Shown here in pieces: positions 1 through 6,021 of a DNA stretch of 64,000 bases. This DNA comes from Alphaproteobacteria bacterium (GTDB lineage: Bacteria; Pseudomonadota; Alphaproteobacteria; Paracaedibacterales; CAIULA01). A program made the translations under genes and the position numbers. The notes beneath the pieces were generated by a model that saw only the letters and a list, made by a program, of their open reading frames with translations, had not been told where the DNA came from and ran no database searches. Within the stretch, counting starts at the first letter, position 1. Every line of letters begins with the position of its first letter. Location: positions 1 to 64,000 of the forward strand of contig JAPLOP010000009.1 in NCBI GenBank assembly GCA_026400645.1. Direction: 5' to 3'.

Positions 1-75
1 AATGTGGTGAAGCTTGTATTCTTTTCCGTGAAAACTACGTGGGTCTTCAATGTCTTTTAAAATATCGATAAGCAT
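1..75 (-). CDS. ISAs1-family transposase, N-terminal fragment (cut by window edge)
   Basis: Twenty-five codons read from an ATG at 73-75 to the window edge without a stop, preceded by the Shine-Dalgarno-like AAAGGAA. The peptide contains IEDPRSFHGKEYKLHHI. This matches the start of the DDE_Tnp_1-associated domain of ISAs1/H-repeat transposases, where an I-x-DPR motif is followed by G-K-x-Y-x-L. The catalytic part lies outside the window, so intactness cannot be judged. The inverted-repeat-like end at about 141 supports the call. Confidence 0.7.
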   Translation of the reverse strand, partial: MLIDILKDIEDPRSFHGKEYKLHHI

Positions 76-141
76 AAAGAATTCCTTTCGTGGTTGAAAA
101 ACTCTTTATAGCATAGATTTGATTTCTAGGCCATGGCCCTG
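1..141 (-). mobile_element. End of an ISAs1-family insertion sequence
   Basis: Reading the minus strand from 141, the sequence begins CAGGGCCATGGCCTAG. Known ISAs1-family terminal repeats commonly begin CAGGG. The transposase start follows 66 bases inside this end, a normal spacing. The remainder of the element, its second terminal repeat and the matching target duplication are outside the window. The plus-strand bases just outside, starting TGAGTAACA, would be the target-site copy on this side. Confidence 0.6.
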
Positions 142-172
142 TGAGTAACAAGCCTGACCCAGGATTTTCTTC

Positions 173-200
173 TTGTTTAGCAACAAAATAACGTTATACT
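173..200 (+). promoter_or_regulatory. Candidate sigma-70 promoter for the trpX-like operon
   Basis: TATACT at 195-200 is a good -10 element. TTGTTT at 173-178 is a weak -35 element with a 16-base spacer. The start of transcription would be near 207, giving an RNA leader of about 135 bases before the first binding-protein gene. That leader contains the short Trp-containing open reading frame. Confidence 0.4.
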
Positions 201-230
201 GAAAGTCTAAACATTAGGAAAGACACACTC

Positions 231-278
231 ATGGTTTCATACATCTCATTACGACATTGGCGGTGGCATCACGCATAG
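231..278 (+). CDS. Putative 15-aa Trp-containing leader peptide
   Basis: The ATG at 231 is preceded by AGGAAAG and reads MVSYISLRHWRWHHA before a TAG. Two Trp codons (258, 264) lie near the end, as in attenuation leader peptides. The GGCG at 259-262 can pair with CGCC at 294-297. That pairing competes with a small hairpin at 297-308 that is followed by a T-rich stretch. The downstream genes encode TrpX-like binding proteins, so control by tryptophan supply is plausible. The terminator-like hairpin is weak, so attenuation is inference. Confidence 0.4.
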   Translation: MVSYISLRHWRWHHA

Positions 279-343
279 TTGATGTCCGTTTAGCGCCTCC
301 GTGTGGGGACAATGTTTGTTTATGAAGATGAAAGAAAATTACC

Positions 344-1384
344 ATGAAGTTTCAAATTACGAAAAAAAACCTCCTTGTTGCTATAGTCATTATTTTATGC
401 ATGGGGGTTATTCGCCTGACATCCGCTTTTGTTTCCGAGAACGGATCGCTTGCTAACAAAACAGAGCAATCAAACAAAACGATCGTGGCCATCACCCAGA
501 TTGCCCCTCATCCATCTTTGGATACAATCCGGCGCGGCCTTATGGATGCGCTTGAAAAAGGCGCCATCCCGAACCTCGAAATCATCTTTCAAAATGCCCA
601 GGGAAGTATAGCGACGGCCTCTCAGATTGCGCAGAAATTTGTTAGTTTATCCCCAAGGGTTATCGTTCCCATCACAACTCCATCAACCCAAAGCGCTTAT
701 GCAGCAACAAGGGGGCAGGGGAAAGACAGAACAATTCCGGTTATTTTTGCAGCCGTTTCTGATCCCATTGCAGCCAAGTTGATACCCACCATTCAATCAA
801 GCGGGGATGGCATTACGGGTGTATATGACATGGCCCCGGTTGAGGAGCAGGCCAGACTGATGCAGGAATTGCTCCCCAAGCAGGCGCGCCCACTGTCGAT
901 TGGAATTATCTTTAATCCAGGGGAGGCGAATTCTGTCAGCCTGGTCACCCTGATGACGGACTGTTTGAAACAACGTGATATCACGATCGTCAAAGCAACG
1001 GCATCGACTACAACCGAAGTTGTCGCCGCAACACAATCATTGATTGGCCGGGTTGATGCCATTTATTTGCCGAACGATAACACAGTTATATCGGCATTAG
1101 AATCGGTCCTTAAGGTAACCAAGGAACACAAAGTGCCCGTATTCGCATCGGATCCAGAATCTGTGGAGCGGGGATGTTTGGCTGCAATTGCGCCGGATCA
1201 ATACGAAATAGGAAAACAAACAGGGGAAATGGTCGTGGCCCTGATCACAGGAACGCGGTTGGAAAAACTTCCCCCAGAGCGGGCACGACATACAACCTTC
1301 GTGCTCAATTTAAAAGTTGCGCACGACATCGGGTTGATTATCCCTGATGACATGATTAAAAAAGCCACCAGAATCGTTCAGTAA
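344..1384 (+). CDS. ABC transporter substrate-binding protein, TrpX-like (PF04392), copy 1
   Basis: A 346-residue exported protein of the ABC_sub_bind family, which includes the tryptophan/tyrosine-binding TrpX of streptococci. Residues about 9-28 form a hydrophobic signal or anchor segment. A lipobox is doubtful because Leu precedes the only nearby Cys. Family hallmarks seen are QIAPHPSLD (~52), PVIFAAVSDP (~131), NPGEANSV (~190), PNDNT (~243), ASDPESVERG (~266) and IGKQTGEM (~288). The Shine-Dalgarno sequence is weak. The second copy follows 24 bases later. No permease or ATPase gene of the system is adjacent, so the transport partners must lie elsewhere. The ligand is inferred, not shown. 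Confidence 0.8.
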   Translation: MKFQITKKNLLVAIVIILCMGVIRLTSAFVSENGSLANKTEQSNKTIVAITQIAPHPSLDTIRRGLMDALEKGAIPNLEIIFQNAQGSIATASQIAQKFVSLSPRVIVPITTPSTQSAYAATRGQGKDRTIPVIFAAVSDPIAAKLIPTIQSSGDGITGVYDMAPVEEQARLMQELLPKQARPLSIGIIFNPGEANSVSLVTLMTDCLKQRDITIVKATASTTTEVVAATQSLIGRVDAIYLPNDNTVISALESVLKVTKEHKVPVFASDPESVERGCLAAIAPDQYEIGKQTGEMVVALITGTRLEKLPPERARHTTFVLNLKVAHDIGLIIPDDMIKKATRIVQ

Positions 1385-1408
1385 GATTAAATTAAAGAAA
1401 GAATCAAA

Positions 1409-2413
1409 ATGACCCCATTTTCAAAAAAGTTAACAGTCGCGATTGTCGTGATCATGGCTGTCCTTGGGGGGCGATGGTTCACATCCAGTCAACCCCAAAC
1501 AGGCGCGAAGACTGCTCAATCGATGCCAAGTGTTGGCATTATCCAGGTTGTCGAACACCCCGCATTGGATTCCACCCGCCAGGGAATTGTGGATGAGCTA
1601 AAAGATTCGGGATATATTCCCGGCAAAACAATGAATTTGCTGTATGAATCGGCCCAGGTTAACCTGGGGCTTGCATCGCAGATTGTTCAAAAGTTCCTGG
1701 GGCAAAAGGTTAACGTGATTGTTGCCATTGGAACCATTCCGGCCCAAGTTGCAGCACAGGCAACCCAAACAAATCCAGGCACACCCGTTATATTTTCATC
1801 GGTGACGGATCCCGTTGGGGCAAAAATTGTGTTGCACCCAGAAAAGCCAGAAGGGAATATCACTGGCGTTTCGAATTATGTCGAGGCTGGTCAACATTTT
1901 GCCTTGTTCAGAAAAGTTTTGGCAACATTAAAGCGCCTTGGCGTTATTTATAATCCAGGCGACGATAATTCTGTTATCTTGTTGGGTCGAATGAAAGAAA
2001 TCGCCAAAACGATGAATTTGGAAATCGTGCCCGTAACGGCCAGTAAAACAAGCGAGGTTGTCGCCGCCGCCCAAAGCTTGGTCGGAAAAGTCGACGCAAT
2101 TTTTGTTAATAATGACAACACGGCCTTGGCAGCCTTTGATTCCATTGTTAAGGTCGGACAAGATCATGAAATCCCCGTGTTTGTCAGCGATGTCGATTGT
2201 TTGGGCAAGGGGGCGTTGGCTGCATTGGGACCAGATCAATATCAGCTGGGACGACAAACAGGCAAGATGCTTGTTAAGATTTTAAAGGGTGGGGCACAAC
2301 CAAAAGATCTGCCTGTCGAGGGTCCAGAAAAGGTTGATTTTAAATTTAATTTTGAGGTTGCGCGAAAATTAGGACTGCAAAACGTTGATGCATTATTGGG
2401 TTCAGCAGAATGA
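1409..2413 (+). CDS. ABC transporter substrate-binding protein, TrpX-like (PF04392), copy 2
   Basis: A 334-residue paralogue of the preceding gene with the same motif order: QVVEHPALDSTRQG (~46), PVIFSSVTDPVGAK (~129), YNPGDDNSV (~184), NNDNTALAAFDS (~231), FVSDVDCLGKGALA (~256) and LGRQTGKM (~278). Residues 7-22 form an N-terminal hydrophobic segment. The pair is a tandem duplication that has diverged clearly, which suggests different ligands or affinities. The gene ends 22 bases before the proposed ubiE start. Confidence 0.8.
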   Translation: MTPFSKKLTVAIVVIMAVLGGRWFTSSQPQTGAKTAQSMPSVGIIQVVEHPALDSTRQGIVDELKDSGYIPGKTMNLLYESAQVNLGLASQIVQKFLGQKVNVIVAIGTIPAQVAAQATQTNPGTPVIFSSVTDPVGAKIVLHPEKPEGNITGVSNYVEAGQHFALFRKVLATLKRLGVIYNPGDDNSVILLGRMKEIAKTMNLEIVPVTASKTSEVVAAAQSLVGKVDAIFVNNDNTALAAFDSIVKVGQDHEIPVFVSDVDCLGKGALAALGPDQYQLGRQTGKMLVKILKGGAQPKDLPVEGPEKVDFKFNFEVARKLGLQNVDALLGSAE

Positions 2414-2435
2414 ATTGGGGATTAGGGATTTCTTT

Positions 2436-3185
2436 GTGACCAACCAAAAATTTACTGATTTTGGATTTTCAAAAATCCCCCTTGCCGACAAAAGTCAAAA
2501 GGTTAAAGATCTTTTTGCTGACGTCGCATCGGACTATGATTTGATGAATGACCTGATGAGCATGGGCACACATCGGCTGTGGAAAAAGAATTTCATCAGC
2601 CAGCTGCCCGTACGATCAGGGGATTCCATTCTTGATGTGGCTGGCGGAACCGGGGATATTGCGATTGGCCTGCAACAGCGGTACCCTCATTTGAATCTGT
2701 CGGTATGCGTTTGTGATTTAACACACCCCATGCTTACCGTTGGGCGGGATCGCGCAATCAATAACGGGTTACTTCGTAATCTGACGTGGTGCTGCGGGGA
2801 TGCCGAAAATTTACCCATTCCCGACCAATCGGTTGATTTGTATACGATTGCCTTTGGCCTTCGGAATGTGACCAACAAGGAAAGCGCTTTGGCCGAGGCG
2901 GTTCGCGTTCTAAAGCCCGGTGGGCAGTTTTTTTGTTTGGAATTTAGCCACGTGACGGCACCCTTACCGGCGAAGTTGTATGATTGGTATTCATTTTCGG
3001 CCTTGCCCTTTCTGGGGCACCATATAGCACAGAATAAGGATGCATATCAATACTTGGCTGAAAGTATTCGAACATTTCCAGACCAAGAAACACTTGTAAA
3101 AATGATGAAAGCGGCAGGATTTAACGGCGTAAAATACGAAAATTGGTTGAACGGTGTTGTTTCTGTGCATTCCGGGGCAGTATAA
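2436..3185 (+). CDS. ubiE: Ubiquinone/menaquinone biosynthesis C-methyltransferase UbiE
   Basis: A class I SAM-dependent methyltransferase of 249 residues that C-methylates the benzoquinol ring during ubiquinone synthesis at the inner membrane. Signatures seen: VASDYDLMNDLMSMGTHRLW (~31), the SAM-binding loop DVAGGTGD (~68), ENLPIPDQSVD (~128), FGLRNVT (~145) and the C-terminal NWLNGVVSVHSG. The frame is open further upstream to 2385, but I chose GTG at 2436. It follows AGGGA at suitable spacing and places the family start correctly. Confidence 0.93.
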   Translation: MTNQKFTDFGFSKIPLADKSQKVKDLFADVASDYDLMNDLMSMGTHRLWKKNFISQLPVRSGDSILDVAGGTGDIAIGLQQRYPHLNLSVCVCDLTHPMLTVGRDRAINNGLLRNLTWCCGDAENLPIPDQSVDLYTIAFGLRNVTNKESALAEAVRVLKPGGQFFCLEFSHVTAPLPAKLYDWYSFSALPFLGHHIAQNKDAYQYLAESIRTFPDQETLVKMMKAAGFNGVKYENWLNGVVSVHSGAV

Positions 3186-3259
3186 GCGTAATCGTTAACT
3201 TAGTTTTAACCTTTTTGATCTATTGTGGTATTAAGGATGTTTTAAAATAGGGTGAAATT

Positions 3260-3727
3260 ATGCTGATTGATATTGGCTTGCAAAGAAAAGACCGCAAACT
3301 TATTGCTGACTCTCTGAATGGTATTTTGGCAGATAAGTATTTTTTGCTGATTAAAACACAGGGATATCGTTGGAATGTGGTCGGGCATTCGTTTCACGGT
3401 CTTTATGATTTACTGGGGCAGTGTCATCAGGAACTCTCAATCGCAATTGACCAGGTGGCGATGCGAATACGATCCATTGGTCAGCCGTGTCCTGGAAGCT
3501 ATTCTGAAATGGTGAGGATTACTGCGATTAAGGAGGATCCTCATATCAGCGAATCAACGGACATGATTCGAAGCCTTGTTTTGGATAATGAAATGGTCAT
3601 CCGACGGAGCCACGAGGTGCAAGAACTGGCACAATCCGTTAACGATCCCGTAAGTTCCGAACTGATGCTGGCCCGAATGCGGGCTCATGGCCAAACAGCA
3701 TGGCTGTTAAGAAGTTTTTTAGAGTAG
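3260..3727 (+). CDS. Dps-like ferritin-fold protein with degraded ferroxidase site
   Basis: A 155-residue protein aligning over its length with Dps/miniferritins: WNVVGHSFHGLYDLLG (~39-54), IDQVAMRIRSIG (~64-75) and PGSYSEM (~80). Dps normally forms a dodecamer that oxidises Fe(II) at an interface site. Aligned to E. coli Dps, the ligands become H51 to Arg, H63 to Tyr, D67 to Gly, D78 kept and E82 to Met. Four of five are lost, so ferroxidase activity looks unlikely. The role may be structural or DNA-protective. It stands alone between ubiE and mlaD. Confidence 0.8.
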   Translation: MLIDIGLQRKDRKLIADSLNGILADKYFLLIKTQGYRWNVVGHSFHGLYDLLGQCHQELSIAIDQVAMRIRSIGQPCPGSYSEMVRITAIKEDPHISESTDMIRSLVLDNEMVIRRSHEVQELAQSVNDPVSSELMLARMRAHGQTAWLLRSFLE

Positions 3728-3810
3728 TTTTTATGTGTCATTTGGTCTATATCTTAGTGTACACAAAATAGCTAAGGTTTTTTGTCAGAGTAAAATATTG
3801 GGAAAAGCGA

Positions 3811-4287
3811 ATGAGGAATAATTTAGTTGAGTCAGTTATGGGGGCAATTGTTCTGTTGATAGCGGGGTCCTTTTTATATTTTGTGTACTCATCACAGGGG
3901 GTGTCGTCCACTGGATACATTGTTACGGCTCGATTTGATCGCATTGACGGATTGAACATTGGAAGCGATGTCAAGATCAGCGGCGTCAAGGTCGGGACAG
4001 TACATGATATGGAAATTGATCCACAAACCTATCAAGCCAAAGTGGGATTACAGATCAAACGCGGGCTTAATTTGCCCGGGGACAGTTCCGCCGAAATTGT
4101 CAGCGAAAGTTTGATGGGTGGAAAATATGTTGCCCTGGTGCCCGGCGGTGGCACAGAAATGATTCCAGAAAATGGAATGATACCCTATACACAATCATCT
4201 GTTAACCTGGAATCACTTATTAGTAAATTCCTGTTTAGCGGAAACACATCGAAACAAGATACATCTAAAAACGAAGGAGCCAAATAA
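3811..4287 (+). CDS. mlaD: MlaD-type phospholipid-transport substrate-binding protein
   Basis: A 158-residue MCE-domain protein. It has one N-terminal membrane helix (residues ~10-27) followed by the single MCE fold (~38-120), with GLNIGSDVKISGVKVGTV (~51-68) and SESLMGGKYVALVPGG (~111-126). In the Mla pathway MlaD forms a periplasmic hexameric ring on the MlaFE ABC transporter and keeps outer-membrane lipid asymmetry. The length fits MlaD. The usual neighbours mlaF and mlaE are not present here. It is followed after 3 bases by rsfS. Confidence 0.88.
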   Translation: MRNNLVESVMGAIVLLIAGSFLYFVYSSQGVSSTGYIVTARFDRIDGLNIGSDVKISGVKVGTVHDMEIDPQTYQAKVGLQIKRGLNLPGDSSAEIVSESLMGGKYVALVPGGGTEMIPENGMIPYTQSSVNLESLISKFLFSGNTSKQDTSKNEGAK

Positions 4288-4290
4288 AAA

Positions 4291-4680
4291 TTGGATAATC
4301 AAATACAGTCCACCGAATTGGTGCAATTAATTTGCACTGCTTTAGACGAAAAAAAAGCTGAAAATATTGTTACACTCGATTTGCGCAATAAAGGGACGCT
4401 TTTTGATTACATGATTATTGCTACAGCTATGTCGGGCCGGCAATCCGTCGCCTTGGCCGACTACGTAACGTATGGCTTAAAACAAAAAGGGTGCGAGCCT
4501 ATTTCTGTTGAGGGATTAACCCAGGGCGATTGGGTTTTAATTGATGGCGGCGACGTTGTCGTTCATGTCTTTAAACCAGAATCACGTGCCTTTTACAATC
4601 TAGAAAAAATGTGGGGCATTGGATCGCTTTCATCCACCGAATACCAAGAAGACACGGATGATTTTTCTATCACCCTATAA
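4291..4680 (+). CDS. rsfS: Ribosomal silencing factor RsfS
   Basis: A 129-residue RsfS/YbeB/Iojap protein that binds ribosomal protein uL14 and blocks subunit joining in starved cells. Conserved segments: LDLRNKGTLFDYMIIATA (~26-43), S-x-RQ (~45), EGLTQGDWVLIDGGDVVVHV (~72-91) and YNLEKMWG (~101). The start is TTG at 4291, preceded by AAGGAG inside the end of mlaD. It sits directly upstream of rlmH, a common bacterial pairing. Confidence 0.93.
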   Translation: MDNQIQSTELVQLICTALDEKKAENIVTLDLRNKGTLFDYMIIATAMSGRQSVALADYVTYGLKQKGCEPISVEGLTQGDWVLIDGGDVVVHVFKPESRAFYNLEKMWGIGSLSSTEYQEDTDDFSITL

Positions 4681-4695
4681 GGCTAGCATCCGCCT

Positions 4696-5157
4696 ATGAA
4701 ATGGACGCTGATTGCTGTTGGTCACCTAAAGGATGGCCCCGAGAAAACTCTCTTTGATCACTATTACAAAAGGTTAATGGTGCCCTTGCTTGTTAAGGAG
4801 ATTCATCCGAAAAAGACAGCAGCAAAAGGGGGCTCCAAAAACGAGGAGGGTGACCTAATCCTCAAGGTTATCGACCCGCAGGATTATGTAATTATCCTTG
4901 ATGAAAAAGGGGATCATCTATCAACGGATGAATTTTATCACGTCCTTGAAGATGACCTTTCCCTAAGGGTTAAGAATTGCCTGTTTATTATTGGTGGCGC
5001 CGATGGGCTGAGCGACCCTGTCAGAAAACGAAGTCAGCGCCAATTATGCCTGGGGCGAATGACCTGGCCGCATATGCTTGTCAGAGCACTGCTGGTCGAG
5101 CAACTTTATCGATGTCAGCAAATCAAAAGTAATCACCCCTATCATCGCCAAGGATAA
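4696..5157 (+). CDS. rlmH: 23S rRNA (pseudouridine1915-N3)-methyltransferase RlmH
   Basis: A 153-residue SPOUT-class enzyme that methylates pseudouridine 1915 in helix 69 of 23S rRNA. The knotted SAM site is visible as IIGGADGL (~98-105), followed by the C-terminal family signature TWPHMLVRALLVEQLYR with HPYHR at the end. It lies 15 bases after rsfS. A hairpin (5151-5157 with 5164-5170) overlaps the stop codon, but it lacks a T-run. Confidence 0.95.
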   Translation: MKWTLIAVGHLKDGPEKTLFDHYYKRLMVPLLVKEIHPKKTAAKGGSKNEEGDLILKVIDPQDYVIILDEKGDHLSTDEFYHVLEDDLSLRVKNCLFIIGGADGLSDPVRKRSQRQLCLGRMTWPHMLVRALLVEQLYRCQQIKSNHPYHRQG

Positions 5158-5169
5158 CTTATATTATCC

Positions 5170-5329
5170 TCAATAAATCTTCATGAGTCCGGGATGATTT
5201 CTGGATTGCTTTGTCGCGGGCTGCGCTCTTCGCACAATGACGTATGGCATGGCGAGCCGACAAAGGCGGCGTGGGGCCATCCAGGAAATTCACTAATCAT
5301 TTGTGAAAATGGCATTACATCGAACTGGG
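5170..5329 (-). repeat. Palindromic interspersed repeat, copy 1
   Basis: Carries the family core on the minus strand: CCTGGATGGCC, then a GCCTTTGTCGGCTCGCCATG-like arm, then AAGCAATCCAG. Its outer arm reads, on the minus strand, GTTCGATGTAATGCCATTTT. It fills the space between the convergent rlmH and mazF genes. The same core recurs at ten other places in the window. Confidence 0.85.
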
Positions 5330-5337
5330 GGTTATGT

Positions 5338-5676
5338 TTATTCCGAAAACATATGATGTAAGATTTGAAAAATCTTTTTTTTCTGGGCATTTGGAATCAC
5401 TCCCAATTTCTTTACAAGTCGATTTTGATCAAGAGTTCGCATTTGATCGAGGGAAATTTGCCCCTTTTTGTCAGAAAACAGTAACGAAACACGTGTTGGA
5501 TAAGAACGAATTGTCGTGGTCATTGGGGCCACAATCACCGTTGCCAATGTATGGTTCATCTCATCAGGAGAGATAATCACACATGGGCGTGTTTTGCAAA
5601 TTCCCGCGCCTTGCGTTGGGTCGAGATTGACCAAAAATACATCAAAACGACAGGGCTTTTGATGCGGGGTTACCAT
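5338..5676 (-). CDS. mazF: Type II toxin, PemK/MazF family endoribonuclease
   Basis: A 112-residue MazF/PemK-family toxin, expected to cleave single-stranded mRNA. Visible family features: FDVFLVNLDPTQG (~13-25), the conserved Arg in KTRPCVIISP (~30-39), the conserved Thr in APMTTT (~52-57) and the P-T/F-x-V strand. The frame extends to 5697, but ATG at 5676 overlaps the antitoxin stop by 7 bases (ATGGTAA). This suggests translational coupling and is the likelier start. The antitoxin lies immediately upstream. Confidence 0.9.
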   Translation of the reverse strand: MVTPHQKPCRFDVFLVNLDPTQGAGICKTRPCVIISPDEMNHTLATVIVAPMTTTIRSYPTRVSLLFSDKKGQISLDQMRTLDQNRLVKKLGVIPNAQKKKIFQILHHMFSE

Positions 5677-5921
5677 TGCCACTCCTCTTCCGTCCATTCA
5701 GAGGGCGCATCCAGCCAGCCTTGATCACCAGGGGTTAAGCCATGCGTTTCTGCGCTAAATGCCCTTGCCCAACCATCGCGTGGATGATCAATTTTTTTTA
5801 AGACGAGTTCTTTTCCTCTAACCTCTGCCTCCACCGCATTGTACAAACCACACTGATCCAATAATGATTTAGGAAGGCGAACTCCCCGAGAATTACCAAT
5901 TGCTACAATTTCTAATCGCAT
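5670..5921 (-). CDS. mazE: Type II antitoxin, MazE/AbrB-like
   Basis: An 83-residue protein. The first half is an AbrB-type swapped-hairpin DNA-binding domain: AIGNSRGVRLPKSLLDQCGL (~7-26). The C-terminal half is acidic and Trp-rich (DGWARAF, EWTEEEWQW), as expected for the tail that blocks the MazF active site. AAAGGAA lies well placed before the ATG. It is the first gene of the mazEF operon and very likely represses its own promoter. Confidence 0.9.
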   Translation of the reverse strand: MRLEIVAIGNSRGVRLPKSLLDQCGLYNAVEAEVRGKELVLKKIDHPRDGWARAFSAETHGLTPGDQGWLDAPSEWTEEEWQW

Positions 5922-6021
5922 CAGATAAATTCCTTTTGCTGTTATCCGTGGTTACATTGCAATCACATTCAACGAGTTTTTCAAGAGTTTATCCAATCTT
6001 GTAATTAACATCACCCTGCTC

